From CALINF01 sp039990395 (GTDB taxonomy: Bacteria > Pseudomonadota > Gammaproteobacteria > Pseudomonadales > Halieaceae), in contig JBDXFZ010000146.1 of the NCBI GenBank assembly GCA_039990395.1, positions 1 to 64,000 on the forward strand: a stretch of DNA of 64,000 nucleotides, given 5' to 3'. Each line of letters opens with the position of its first letter. The first letter of the stretch is position 1. The position numbers and the translations under genes were made by a program. The notes under the pieces are model-generated. The model was not told where the DNA came from. It saw nothing but the letters and a program-made list of their open reading frames with translations, and made no database searches. Shown here piece by piece: positions 35,541 through 44,778 of the stretch.

Positions 35541-37214
35541 ATGAGCGAATCCTTCGCTGAGCTATTTGAAGAAAGTCTGAAAACCGTCGATATGGAGCCA
35601 GGTTCAATCGTAACCGGCGTAGTTATCGACATTGATAACGAGTGGGTGACCGTCCATGCCGGGCTTAAGTCCGAAGGCGTCATTCCTCGTGCCCAGTTCA
35701 TCGACGCAGCAGGTGAATGTAACCTGACTATCGGTGACGAAGTACAGGTGGCCCTCGAATCTGTAGAAGACGGATTCGGTGAGACCAAACTCTCCCGTGA
35801 GAAGGCCAAGCGTGCCGAAGCGTGGAAAGACCTCGAAGCGGCTCACGAAGCTGATGACGTGGTTACCGGAATTATTAACGGTAAGGTCAAGGGCGGTTTC
35901 ACTGTCGACATCAATACGATTCGCGCGTTCCTGCCCGGCTCGCTGGTTGATGTTCGTCCAGTTCGTGAAACAACACATCTGGAAGGCAAAGAACTCGAAT
36001 TTAAAGTCATCAAGCTGGACCAGAAGCGCAACAACGTGGTGGTTTCGCGTCGCGCTGTTATGGAAGCAGCCAACAGCGTAGAGCGTGATGCTCTGCTGGA
36101 AAGCCTGCAAGAAGGCATGTCTGTTAAGGGTATCGTCAAGAACCTGACAGACTACGGTGCGTTTGTTGACTTGGGTGGCGTAGACGGCCTCCTGCACATT
36201 ACCGATATGGCGTGGAAGCGCATCAAGCATCCTTCAGAAATTGTAGAAGTGGGCCAGGAAATCGACGTTAAGATCCTCAAGTTCGACCGCGAGCGCAACC
36301 GCGTGTCACTGGGTCTTAAGCAGTTGGGTGAAGATCCTTGGGTGGAAATCACTGGTCGTTACCCTGAAGGTAGCCGCGTCCAGGCGCGTATCACCAACCT
36401 GACTGACTACGGCTGCTTTGCCGAGTTGGAAGAGGGTGTTGAAGGTCTGGTGCACGTGTCTGAAATGGATTGGACCAACAAGAACGTTCATCCTTCCAAA
36501 ATCGTGCAACTGGGCGATGAAGTTGAAGTGATGGTTCTGGATATCGACGAAGAGCGTCGTCGTATCTCTCTTGGCATTAAGCAATGTCAGCAGAACCCCT
36601 GGGATGCGTTTGCAGGCAAGTGTGCCAAGGGCGACAAGATTTCAGGCAACATCAAGTCGATTACTGACTTCGGTATTTTCATTGGACTCGAAGGCAATAT
36701 CGACGGTCTGGTGCACCTATCCGACATCAGCTGGAATGAAACTGGTGAAGAAGCCGTGCGCAACTACAAGAAGGGCGATGAGATTGAGACAGTTATCCTG
36801 TCGATCGATCCAGAGCGTGAGCGCATTTCGCTTGGAATCAAGCAGCTTGAGGATGACCCATTCTCCAATTACGTCGCAGAGAACGATCGTGGCGCGATCG
36901 TGACAGGCGAAGTCACTGAAGTGGACGCCAAGGCCGTTGTAATCAAGTTGGCTGAGGAAGTGGAGGGTGTTCTCAAGGCTTCTGATATCAGTCGCGAGCG
37001 TGTCGAAGACGCACGTAACTCCTTTAAGGTCGGTGATTCAGTAGAGGCTAAGATCATTTCAGTAGATCGTAAGAACCGCGGTCTGGCACTGTCGATCAAA
37101 GCCAAGGATCACGATGATGAGAAGGAAGCGGTCAAGTCGCTGAAGGATCAGGAAGAGAATGCCTCTCCCGGTACAATCGGTGATCTGATCAAGGCGCAGA
37201 TGGGCGACCAGTAA
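35541..37214 (+). CDS. rpsA: 30S ribosomal protein S1
   Basis: A 557-residue, six-S1-domain protein that binds mRNA and docks it on the 30S subunit. Repeats are evident from recurring GxVxxxxDYGxFV, VEGLVHVSEM or DGLVHLSDISW segments, and the linkers RxRISLGIKQ. The length and domain number match E. coli S1. The gene is followed by a strong intrinsic terminator and then ihfB, the conserved order. Confidence 0.98.
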   Translation: MSESFAELFEESLKTVDMEPGSIVTGVVIDIDNEWVTVHAGLKSEGVIPRAQFIDAAGECNLTIGDEVQVALESVEDGFGETKLSREKAKRAEAWKDLEAAHEADDVVTGIINGKVKGGFTVDINTIRAFLPGSLVDVRPVRETTHLEGKELEFKVIKLDQKRNNVVVSRRAVMEAANSVERDALLESLQEGMSVKGIVKNLTDYGAFVDLGGVDGLLHITDMAWKRIKHPSEIVEVGQEIDVKILKFDRERNRVSLGLKQLGEDPWVEITGRYPEGSRVQARITNLTDYGCFAELEEGVEGLVHVSEMDWTNKNVHPSKIVQLGDEVEVMVLDIDEERRRISLGIKQCQQNPWDAFAGKCAKGDKISGNIKSITDFGIFIGLEGNIDGLVHLSDISWNETGEEAVRNYKKGDEIETVILSIDPERERISLGIKQLEDDPFSNYVAENDRGAIVTGEVTEVDAKAVVIKLAEEVEGVLKASDISRERVEDARNSFKVGDSVEAKIISVDRKNRGLALSIKAKDHDDEKEAVKSLKDQEENASPGTIGDLIKAQMGDQ

Positions 37215-37247
37215 GTCTACTGCTGGGGTGCATAACCCAGAGAAACT

Positions 37248-37275
37248 AAGGCTCACCTAGGTGAGCCTTTTTTTT
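37248..37275 (+). terminator. Intrinsic terminator after rpsA
   Basis: A 22-base perfect palindrome centred on CCTAGG (arms AAGGCTCACCT/AGGTGAGCCTT) is followed by a run of T, ending 60 bases past the rpsA stop. It is a strong Rho-independent terminator that separates rpsA from ihfB. Confidence 0.92.
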
Positions 37276-37371
37276 CGTTAAAAAATAACAACTTGCGTAA
37301 TTGTAATCCCGGGTTCAGAATACATAATCGTTATGTAAGATCAATAAAAATGCCTCAAAGATGAGGGTGTA

Positions 37372-37668
37372 ATGACAAAAAGCGAACTCATAGAGATTAT
37401 TGCTGCAAAGCAGGCTCAGCTGTCAGCCAAAGACGTGGAGTTGGCGGTCAAGACGATTCTGGAGCATATGTCGCAGTCCCTCTCCACTGGGGAGCGTATT
37501 GAGATACGAGGTTTTGGCAGTTTCTCACTACACTACCGCGAGCCGCGACGGGGCCGTAACCCCAAGACGGGAGATGCTGTTGAGTTAACCGGCAAGTACG
37601 TGCCTCACTTCAAGCCAGGTAAAGAATTGCGCGAGCGCGTGAATATGGGATTACAGGCAGGGCTCTGA
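37372..37668 (+). CDS. ihfB: Integration host factor subunit beta
   Basis: The 98-residue beta subunit of the DNA-bending heterodimer IHF. It starts MTKSELIEIIAAKQ and shows the beta-arm segment RIEIRGFGSFSLHYREPRRGRNPKTG (broken here as two overlapping parts), the HU/IHF signature, with the DNA-intercalating Pro in GRNPKTG. Followed immediately by an intrinsic terminator. Its position after rpsA is conserved; in Pseudomonas it marks the left edge of the O-antigen locus. Confidence 0.97.
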   Translation: MTKSELIEIIAAKQAQLSAKDVELAVKTILEHMSQSLSTGERIEIRGFGSFSLHYREPRRGRNPKTGDAVELTGKYVPHFKPGKELRERVNMGLQAGL

Positions 37669-37689
37669 GGTTGAGAGAAAGATGATAGG

Positions 37690-37722
37690 CGGTATGATCA
37701 GGTGATCATGCCGTTTTTTTTT
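37690..37722 (+). terminator. Intrinsic terminator after ihfB
   Basis: The arms CGGTATGATC and GATCATGCCG (one G-T pair) enclose a four-base loop AGGT, followed by nine T residues. It lies 22 bases past the ihfB stop and isolates ihfB from lapA. Confidence 0.9.
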
Positions 37723-37772
37723 GGCAGCGATTCGGGTGTTCATTGATTGGCAACTAGCAGCGGAAAAACTCC

Positions 37773-38078
37773 ATGAAACTACTAAAAAAACTGATCACGG
37801 TGCTGGTGCTGCTTGCGGCGATTGCGGTGGGCGTTCTTTTTGCGCTGCAGAACAAGGAGCCCATTGCATTAGATCTTCTGGTGTACACCTTTGAGCCACA
37901 CAGCCTCGCGCTGTGGATACTGCTCGCATTGGGGCTGGGTGGTATGCTGGGACTGCTGATATCTGGTGTTCTCATTGTTCGTTTGCGAACGTCTCTGGGT
38001 ATAGCGCAGCGAAAGTTGTCCAAAGTTGCGCTAGAGCTGGATACGATGCGTAAATCTGAGCCGCCCGCTGGTGAATGA
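37773..38078 (+). CDS. lapA: Lipopolysaccharide assembly protein A
   Basis: A 101-residue inner-membrane protein (DUF1049) with two membrane helices (about 5-25 and 44-70), an intervening QNKEPIALDLLVYTF segment, and a C-terminal coiled tail. LapA works with LapB to regulate LPS synthesis by controlling LpxC turnover via FtsH. Its stop codon overlaps the lapB start by eight bases, so the two are cotranslated. Confidence 0.93.
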   Translation: MKLLKKLITVLVLLAAIAVGVLFALQNKEPIALDLLVYTFEPHSLALWILLALGLGGMLGLLISGVLIVRLRTSLGIAQRKLSKVALELDTMRKSEPPAGE

Positions 38079-39291
38079 TGCTCTTATTTTTCTGCTGTTA
38101 TTTTTCGCCATAGCGATTGGTTGGTACCTGGGTCGTCGCGGCGCTGGGCCGAACGTAGCAGGGGGCAATAATCGGAGCGACTATTACAAGGGTTTGAACT
38201 ACCTGCTAGACACGCATGCTGACGTGGGTCACGACAATATCGATAGCGAAGTGGATAGCTACGTCAGTAATTTCGAGGTAAGCAGTGAGACACTCGAGGC
38301 ACATATCACCATTGGTAAAGTGCTGCGAAAACGCGGTGAGGTAGATCGCGCGATCCGAATTCACCAGAACATTTTGTCCCTTCCTGACCTATCGCAGTTG
38401 CGGGTGCATGAGGCGCACCTTGAATTAGCGCGGGATTATGTTGCTGCGGGACTGTTAGACCGTGCCGAACAATTGTTTCTGGATCTGGCGCAGGAATCGC
38501 CTCTTCAGCGTCGCCCGAGCCTGCGTCATCTGCAGGAGGTCTACCAGAGTGAGCGGGACTGGCCCAAGGCGATTGCTGTAGCCAGAGCGCTACTCTCTAG
38601 TGATCAGCCTAACGACGCTCGCGAGATCACTGCTCCAGGACAACCTGTTACCGTTGCGCTATCGCATTATCACTGTGAACTGGCCACGCAGGCACTGAAG
38701 GCGAACGATGAGGCTCTGGCGCGCCGGGAGTTGGGTGAAGCTCTGGCTCAGGATGCGCAATGTGCGCGCGCGTCACTATTACTCGGAGAGCTGGAGCTTC
38801 GCGCTGGTAATGTAAAGCGGGCAGTCAGTTCACTCCGTAAGATCCGGCAACAAAACCCAGACTTCATCGTTGAATCTATACCGCTGCTGCGGCAATGCTA
38901 CGAAACCACCGGCGATACATCGACGCTACAAACCTATTTGAGAGACTGCCTGGACGCTGCGCCGACGGCGCCACTTGTACTTGCCATTGCAGAAGATTTG
39001 CAGCAGTCGTCGGGCGAAGCAGCTGCGGCCGAGTTTTTGTCCAGTCAGCTTGCGGATCGCCCATCCCTGAGGGGGTTGCAGAGATTGATAGGAATGCAGC
39101 TGGCCAGCGCAGAGGGCGCTATAAGAGGGAATCTGGCTGTACTACAGGTGCTGGTTGAGCGTTTGATTGAGGAGCGCCCGGGCTATCGATGTGGCAACTG
39201 TGGTTTTTCAGGTACCCAACTACATTGGAGCTGTCCCAGTTGCAAGCATTGGAGCACCATGAAAACGAGCCGTGAATCAGCATTGAAGTAA
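38071..39291 (+). CDS. lapB: Lipopolysaccharide assembly protein B (YciM)
   Basis: A 406-residue protein starting with GTG at 38071. An N-terminal transmembrane anchor (about 3-20) precedes TPR repeats (about 60-350) and a C-terminal rubredoxin-like zinc ribbon with two CxxC pairs (RCGNCGFSG and WSCPSCKHW). It promotes FtsH-dependent degradation of LpxC, balancing LPS with phospholipid. Overlaps lapA by eight bases and precedes pyrF, as in E. coli. Confidence 0.96.
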   Translation: MNDALIFLLLFFAIAIGWYLGRRGAGPNVAGGNNRSDYYKGLNYLLDTHADVGHDNIDSEVDSYVSNFEVSSETLEAHITIGKVLRKRGEVDRAIRIHQNILSLPDLSQLRVHEAHLELARDYVAAGLLDRAEQLFLDLAQESPLQRRPSLRHLQEVYQSERDWPKAIAVARALLSSDQPNDAREITAPGQPVTVALSHYHCELATQALKANDEALARRELGEALAQDAQCARASLLLGELELRAGNVKRAVSSLRKIRQQNPDFIVESIPLLRQCYETTGDTSTLQTYLRDCLDAAPTAPLVLAIAEDLQQSSGEAAAAEFLSSQLADRPSLRGLQRLIGMQLASAEGAIRGNLAVLQVLVERLIEERPGYRCGNCGFSGTQLHWSCPSCKHWSTMKTSRESALK

Positions 39292-39340
39292 CCGACTGCT
39301 GTATCCATTTCTTGCACATTGGACTTAAGAGGAACACTGA

Positions 39341-40048
39341 ATGACTTCACACGCCAAACTGCCGATCATCGTTGCGCTTGATTTTTCTGACCGGCAGTCT
39401 GCGCTGAATCTGGCGGATAAGCTCTCTCCCCAACTGTGTCGTCTTAAAGTCGGAAAAGAGCTTTTTACCCGCACTGGACCGGACTTGGTTGAGCAGCTGC
39501 AGGAGCGAGGCTTCGACGTTTTTCTTGATCTCAAATTTCATGATATTCCCAATACGGTGGCCGGTGCCGTACGAGCGGCTGCCGATCTCGGCGTCTGGAT
39601 GGTTAATGTGCATGCCAGTGGCGGGCGCCGAATGCTAGAAGCTGCAAGCTCAGCGCTCGCAGAATACCAGCAGGCGCCATTGCTGATAGGCGTGACAGTG
39701 CTGACTAGTATGTCCAATGATGATCTTATTGAGCTTGGCTACCGCGAAACCGCTGGCCAGAGGGTGCTGCGACTGGCCCAGCTAACCGAAGAGTGTGGAT
39801 TGGACGGCGTGGTCTGTTCTGCACAGGAGGCAAGTGAATTGCGCCGGGCGCAGGGTGATGCATTTACGCTGGTAACCCCGGGCATTCGTCTTGCAGGCGA
39901 TTCAGCGGGGGATCAGCGCCGGGTCGTGACTCCGGCAGATGCCATCCGTTTGGGCTCGGACTATTTGGTGATAGGGCGTTCAATTACGGCGGCGGCGGAC
40001 CCTTTGGTTGCCCTCCAGACAGTAGCACAGGAACTCAGTAGCGACTGA
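39341..40048 (+). CDS. pyrF: Orotidine 5'-phosphate decarboxylase
   Basis: A 235-residue TIM barrel catalysing the last step of UMP synthesis. The catalytic Lys-Asp-Lys-Asp array includes VALDFSDR and the diagnostic DLKFHDIPNTV. The phosphate-binding end reads VTPGIRLAGD and YLVIGRSITAAADP. Ribosome binding site GAGGAA precedes the ATG. The lapA-lapB-pyrF order is conserved. Confidence 0.97.
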   Translation: MTSHAKLPIIVALDFSDRQSALNLADKLSPQLCRLKVGKELFTRTGPDLVEQLQERGFDVFLDLKFHDIPNTVAGAVRAAADLGVWMVNVHASGGRRMLEAASSALAEYQQAPLLIGVTVLTSMSNDDLIELGYRETAGQRVLRLAQLTEECGLDGVVCSAQEASELRRAQGDAFTLVTPGIRLAGDSAGDQRRVVTPADAIRLGSDYLVIGRSITAAADPLVALQTVAQELSSD

Positions 40049-40156
40049 TTTCCATCCTTCGCGGCCAATGCTGCCGCAAGGCAATTTTCCAAAGTTATAC
40101 TCTCACTCGATGCGGATGCCAGCATGGACGCTGAATCACTTTAAGGAGAGAACCAC

Positions 40157-40519
40157 ATGAATCTATATCATTCGATAGCCCTAAATCACTCGGTCTTGCG
40201 AAAGACCGGTTTGTTTTACTCAACAAGGATGCTGGTGCTCCAGCTCCTCTTGATTGGTTGTCTGGGTACAGCCTTCACCGGATTACCTGCACATGCACAA
40301 GTAGTTCAGGAGATGCCGGCCAGCTCAGTCAATATTAACACGGCGGATGCACAGACACTGGCGTCTGGGCTCAACGGAGTCGGCTTGTCTAGAGCCGAAG
40401 ACATAATTAGATATCGGGAGGCTTATGGCCCCTTTGCGACGGTAGAAGAGCTCACGTCGGTCAAGGGTATTGGCAAAGCTACCCTCGAGAAGAATCGACA
40501 AGTAATAACACTGGAATAG
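40157..40519 (+). CDS. ComEA-type exported helix-hairpin-helix protein
   Basis: A 120-residue protein with an atypically long N-terminal region before its hydrophobic signal core (about 26-47, ending PAHAQ), then a C-terminal domain of about 60 residues with two helix-hairpin-helix motifs (VNINTADAQTLASGLNGVG and VKGIGKATLEKNRQ). Such proteins bind double-stranded DNA during natural transformation, though short versions are widespread and of uncertain role. AAGGAG precedes the ATG. In pseudomonads a similar gene flanks the O-antigen locus near wbpM, as here. Confidence 0.87.
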   Translation: MNLYHSIALNHSVLRKTGLFYSTRMLVLQLLLIGCLGTAFTGLPAHAQVVQEMPASSVNINTADAQTLASGLNGVGLSRAEDIIRYREAYGPFATVEELTSVKGIGKATLEKNRQVITLE

Positions 40520-40659
40520 CAACAAGGCATCCGTATCATAGGGGCTCCGGCCCTTACTGCCTATAGTTACGATCTGTTGTCATTGCGAAGTGCCACACAC
40601 TGTCGCAATAATCTGTGGCTTCCGGGAGGGCATTAACTCGTTCGGAGGCCGTTGAATTA

Positions 40660-41625
40660 ATGAAGCGTAGTCTGGTGACAGGAGCCACTGGCTTTATCGG
40701 ACGCGCGCTCTGCAAATCCTTGTACGAACGCGGCGATGAAGTTGTCGCTATCAGTTTGCATGGGGGCACGCTTTCTCCTCAGCTTACTGTCCAGGCGCTG
40801 GATCTGAGTAGCAAGGAGCCACTTGATCCGTCATTGCTACGCGACGTGGATTGCGTGTATCACCTGGCAGGTATCGCTCACCAGTCTGCCAATCTCGAGA
40901 CCTATCAAGCCGTCAATGTACGGGCCACGCTTGAACTCGCCGCAGCGGCAAGCGAGGCTGGTGTGAGGCAGTTTATATTTCTTAGTAGCGTGAAAGCGAT
41001 GGGTTCCAAGATCACCGACAGTACTCGCGCGGAAGTCGATGTCAGCGAAATAGCCGCCGATGTCGACCCTTACGGCTGGTCAAAGCAACACGCAGAGCAA
41101 CAGTTGCTGGCTAACTTCTCGGCTGGTGCGATGCGTATCCATATTGTCAGACCAGCGTTGGTTTACGGGCCGGGGGTTAAGGGTAACCTGGCTACCTTGA
41201 TGCGGGCCTCACGATTTTCGCTGGGTAGGCCTCCGTCGGGCGGCTTGCGCTCTATGATTGCACTGCCTGACCTGGTCGCATTGCTTATGCAGCTTGAACA
41301 CTCTACGTCGCCGGGTATTCATACCTTCATAGCAGCGGATAATGAACAGTATTCGGCGCGACGCCTGTACGATGCCTTGCGCAGTGCACAAAATTTAGCC
41401 CCAACTACCATGACACTTCCGGGCGTTGTCTGGCGCATTATGTGTCGGCTGAGAGATTTACGCGAAGGAGCAGTTGGAGGTAGCACCTGGCGAAAGCTCT
41501 CGGGAACAGAACTGTACTCCAATCAGAAGTTGGTAGACGAGTTGCGATTCCTACCCAGATTGCAGTTCGAAGATGTCGCCACTTCTATCGTTGAGTACGA
41601 AAAAGTGCATGGAGAAGGCAAGTGA
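40660..41625 (+). CDS. NAD-dependent sugar epimerase/dehydratase (WbpV-like)
   Basis: The ATG at 40660 with GGAGG upstream gives 321 residues starting MKRSLVTGATGFIGRAL, an extended SDR Rossmann motif. The catalytic Ser lies in FLSSVKAMG and the YxxxK motif in YGWSKQHAEQQL. It resembles UDP-sugar 4-epimerases of O-antigen clusters (WbpV/WbpK type). Its stop overlaps the start of the glycosyltransferase gene (GTGA), so the two are coupled. Sugar substrate not determinable from sequence. Confidence 0.87.
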   Translation: MKRSLVTGATGFIGRALCKSLYERGDEVVAISLHGGTLSPQLTVQALDLSSKEPLDPSLLRDVDCVYHLAGIAHQSANLETYQAVNVRATLELAAAASEAGVRQFIFLSSVKAMGSKITDSTRAEVDVSEIAADVDPYGWSKQHAEQQLLANFSAGAMRIHIVRPALVYGPGVKGNLATLMRASRFSLGRPPSGGLRSMIALPDLVALLMQLEHSTSPGIHTFIAADNEQYSARRLYDALRSAQNLAPTTMTLPGVVWRIMCRLRDLREGAVGGSTWRKLSGTELYSNQKLVDELRFLPRLQFEDVATSIVEYEKVHGEGK

Positions 41626-42599
41626 GTGTTTTCTTATTCACGTTTCTAGCCTCAATAGCGTTCTGTTGGCTATATCTTCGCCATGCAAGGCGAAAGCGTT
41701 GGCTGGATGACCCTAACGAGCGCAGCTCCCACACGAGCTCAACACCTCATGGAGGCGGTCTGGGTATCTTTGCAGCTTTCGCATTGGGGTCGATTCTATA
41801 CGCAGTACAGGCCCCCGCTTTCGATACGCAGCTTGTGCCCCTGCTGCTTGCAACCTTCATTCTTGTAATCATAGGTTGGATTGATGACCTAGTCGCACTC
41901 TCCATTGCACTGCGTTTCTCTCTATACGCATTGCTAAGCGTTGTTGTCGTCACCTGGATATTGATGGGCTCCGAGTCGGGTGTTGAAGTCTGGCTAATAC
42001 CTTTTGCTGTGTTTTTTTTGCTCTGGTTTCTGAATCTGTACAATTTTATGGATGGCATCGATGGGCTTGCAGCAACACAGTGTTTTCTGGCCTGCGCTTG
42101 TTCAGCTTTGCTGGTGTTTGTCGCGGCCGGCCCAGGAAGCTACGCCGCTGTTTGTTTCATTCTGGCCTTGGCTCATCTGGGCTTTTTGTTTTTTAACTGG
42201 CCGCCTGCGCGTTTGTTCATGGGAGACGCAGGGAGTGTGCCTACCGGTTTTTTGCTAGGCGCCTTAGCACTGTACGGCCAATTAAACGGGTTGCTGCCTT
42301 TGGCCTGCTGGTTAGTGCTGTTGGCAGCCTTCATCGCCGACGCAACTTACACGCTGCTGTGGCGATTGATCACTGGTCAGCCGGTGACCCAGCCTCACAG
42401 GTTGCACCTTTATCAACGGCTTAGTCGATACTGGGATTCACACCTGCGAGTAGATATTCTGTTGTTGGCGTTGAACGCTTTCTGGCTCTTCCCGCTTGCG
42501 TGGGCGATCAGTATCTGGCCTCAGCACCAATTCATTTTGGTAATATTAGCTTATATCCCCTTGCTGCTCTCAATGGCGAAATGGCGGTTTCTGGCGTAA
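41622..42599 (+). CDS. Undecaprenyl-phosphate sugar-1-phosphate transferase (WecA/WbpL-like)
   Basis: A 325-residue polytopic membrane enzyme starting with GTG at 41622, with about ten helices. Family motifs are DDPNERSSHTSSTPHGGGLG, IGWIDD, NFMDGIDGLA and LFMGDAGSVPTGFLLG, the metal-binding aspartates of the GT4/MraY superfamily. It loads a HexNAc phosphate on undecaprenyl phosphate to start O-antigen or capsule synthesis. The substrate should be the sugar made by the flanking epimerase and dehydratase. Confidence 0.92.
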   Translation: MSVFLFTFLASIAFCWLYLRHARRKRWLDDPNERSSHTSSTPHGGGLGIFAAFALGSILYAVQAPAFDTQLVPLLLATFILVIIGWIDDLVALSIALRFSLYALLSVVVVTWILMGSESGVEVWLIPFAVFFLLWFLNLYNFMDGIDGLAATQCFLACACSALLVFVAAGPGSYAAVCFILALAHLGFLFFNWPPARLFMGDAGSVPTGFLLGALALYGQLNGLLPLACWLVLLAAFIADATYTLLWRLITGQPVTQPHRLHLYQRLSRYWDSHLRVDILLLALNAFWLFPLAWAISIWPQHQFILVILAYIPLLLSMAKWRFLA

Positions 42600-42681
42600 A
42601 ATTGACAGTCGACTTTGGCCCTATACGGTGACGTTTGCCAGAGTTTGGATGTCTTAATCAGAGACCTGAGGCAGGGAGCAT

Positions 42682-44721
42682 TTGCTAAATCATACGGTAG
42701 CGTTAGTAGTGAACGGCGTCTCTCACGTGCTGGGAAGTGTCCGTGAATCCGTAGAAAAGCTGGTGGAGCTACCTCGCAACATCAAGCAATCGGTTCTGCT
42801 GCTGGTCGATATGGTGTTCGTGTCCGCCGCCATGTGGTTTGCCGTGGCGTTGCGCTTCGGTGGCTTCGATTTCCAGCTGGGCGCCGTCGAAGGGATGGTT
42901 GGCCTAACGACACTGGTTGCCAGTGCGATTATCTTTTTGCGCCTTGGTTTGTACCGGGCAGTGATCCGCTTCATGGGTCAGCAGGCCATATGGGCAATCA
43001 TTACCGCGGTCAGCTATTCCACTCTGGTACTGGGCGCTTCAATCTTTTTTATGCAAGCCGAGGTCCCACGATCTACTCCGTTTATTTTCTGGGTGCTCGC
43101 CATGTTGGGTATTGGTGGCTCACGCCTGGTCGTGCGCGCCTATTACCAATCCAAGCTGCGTTCAACCACCAAGAATGTGTTGATCTATGGTGCCGGGGAG
43201 TCTGGACGGCAACTGTTAACAGCTCTACATCAGGGTGACCAATACGAGGTTATCGCGTTTGTAGACGACGACCCTCGCTCACATCGCTCAGTCATTAATG
43301 GTATGCCAGTAGCGCACCCTGAAGAGCTTGAGGATCTCATCGAAGTACACCACATTACACAGGTACTGTTAGCGATTCCTTCAGCCAGCGCTGAGCGGCG
43401 TCGAGAGATAATTAACTCACTTGTTGGCTTTCCAGTGCATGTACGAACGGTACCCAAAATTAATGAGTTAGTGGCAGGTCAGGCCAGCGTGAATCAGATC
43501 CAGGATATCGACCTAGATGACCTATTGGGGCGTGAACCTGTGCCTCCACACCCCGAGCTGATCGAACGTTGTATCAGTAACAAAGTTGTTCTGGTAACAG
43601 GCGCAGGTGGGTCGATCGGTTCTGAGCTATGTCGACAGATATTGAGTTCCGGTCCGGCAGATCTGCTGTTACTCGATAATTCTGAGTTTGCGCTTTACAA
43701 CATCGAGCGAGAACTCAAGTCGATTCAAGCGGCGTCGGGTACTCACACCAACGTGGTTGTGTTGCTCGGTTCAATCCAGGACCAGCGACGACTCGAAACT
43801 ATTTATCGGACTTTTGGTGTGAATACGGTGTATCACGCCGCGGCATATAAGCACGTGCCAATGGTGGAGTATAACGTGGCTGAGGGCGTAGCGAACAACG
43901 TCTTTGGTACTTGGCATGCGGCAGAAGCCGCCCGCAAAGCCGGTGTTGAGACCTTTGTCTTGGTGAGCACCGATAAAGCCGTGCGTCCAACCAACGTCAT
44001 GGGTGCCTCAAAACGCTTTGCTGAGCTGATTTTGCAGGCAATGGCGCAGAAAGATTCAAACACCCGTTTTTGTATGGTGCGCTTTGGTAATGTACTAGGC
44101 TCATCCGGCTCGGTGGTGCCACTGTTTCGAGAGCAGATAGAGAGCGGAGGTCCAGTAACGATCACTCATCCCGAAGTGTCTCGTTATTTCATGAGCATTG
44201 AAGAGGCTGCCCAGCTGGTTCTGCAAGCGAGCGCGATGGGAACAGGTGGAGATGTATTTGTTCTGGACATGGGTGAACCCGTACAGATCGTTGATCTGGC
44301 ACGTCGCATGATTCGCCTGGCTGGCTATGAAATGGAGCACGACAGTCATCATAGTCATCCAGTAGAGATCGAGTACATAGGCCTGCGGCCTGGAGAGAAG
44401 CTGCATGAGGAGCTGTTGCTGGGTACAGCTGTTACAGGTACTGGCCATCCGATGATAATGCGAGCCGAGGAAGAGTGTCTGACCTTTGCACAGATGCACC
44501 GCGCACTCACCGAGTTGATGCACTTCTGCGACAATATTGATTGTGTTGGTATCACTGAAGTACTGAGTCGCTCCGTGGCAGGTTTTGGCGGGCATGAGGT
44601 ACGCCACGACCATGTCTGGGTGAAGCAGGGTAAAGCGGGTAAGCGCTCCTCTTCTCAGTTGGTTGATCTCCCCGCGAACAACGTACAGCCACTCTTCCCC
44701 GAACGCACAAGTTTTGAGTAG
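42682..44721 (+). CDS. Nucleotide-sugar 4,6-dehydratase, WbpM/CapD-like
   Basis: A 679-residue membrane enzyme. About four N-terminal helices (residues 35-140) are followed by a CoA-binding-like Rossmann domain (GAGESGRQLL) and a catalytic SDR domain with VTGAGGSIGSELCRQI. The catalytic tyrosine of ordinary SDRs is replaced by Met in VMGASKR, the Met-x3-Lys signature of WbpM, which makes 4-keto-6-deoxy UDP-HexNAc. The start is TTG at 42682. A C-terminal part of about 60 residues is a variable tail. Third gene of the small polysaccharide locus. Confidence 0.93.
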   Translation: MLNHTVALVVNGVSHVLGSVRESVEKLVELPRNIKQSVLLLVDMVFVSAAMWFAVALRFGGFDFQLGAVEGMVGLTTLVASAIIFLRLGLYRAVIRFMGQQAIWAIITAVSYSTLVLGASIFFMQAEVPRSTPFIFWVLAMLGIGGSRLVVRAYYQSKLRSTTKNVLIYGAGESGRQLLTALHQGDQYEVIAFVDDDPRSHRSVINGMPVAHPEELEDLIEVHHITQVLLAIPSASAERRREIINSLVGFPVHVRTVPKINELVAGQASVNQIQDIDLDDLLGREPVPPHPELIERCISNKVVLVTGAGGSIGSELCRQILSSGPADLLLLDNSEFALYNIERELKSIQAASGTHTNVVVLLGSIQDQRRLETIYRTFGVNTVYHAAAYKHVPMVEYNVAEGVANNVFGTWHAAEAARKAGVETFVLVSTDKAVRPTNVMGASKRFAELILQAMAQKDSNTRFCMVRFGNVLGSSGSVVPLFREQIESGGPVTITHPEVSRYFMSIEEAAQLVLQASAMGTGGDVFVLDMGEPVQIVDLARRMIRLAGYEMEHDSHHSHPVEIEYIGLRPGEKLHEELLLGTAVTGTGHPMIMRAEEECLTFAQMHRALTELMHFCDNIDCVGITEVLSRSVAGFGGHEVRHDHVWVKQGKAGKRSSSQLVDLPANNVQPLFPERTSFE

Positions 44722-44778
44722 CCGCAGCGGCGACTCTCCTGTAACCCGGTTATCTACACAAATTTCTAAAGGTTCATC

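Noticed and set aside
35604..36230. 208-codon frame antisense to rpsA
   Set aside because: A shadow of the highly expressed rpsA codon pattern.
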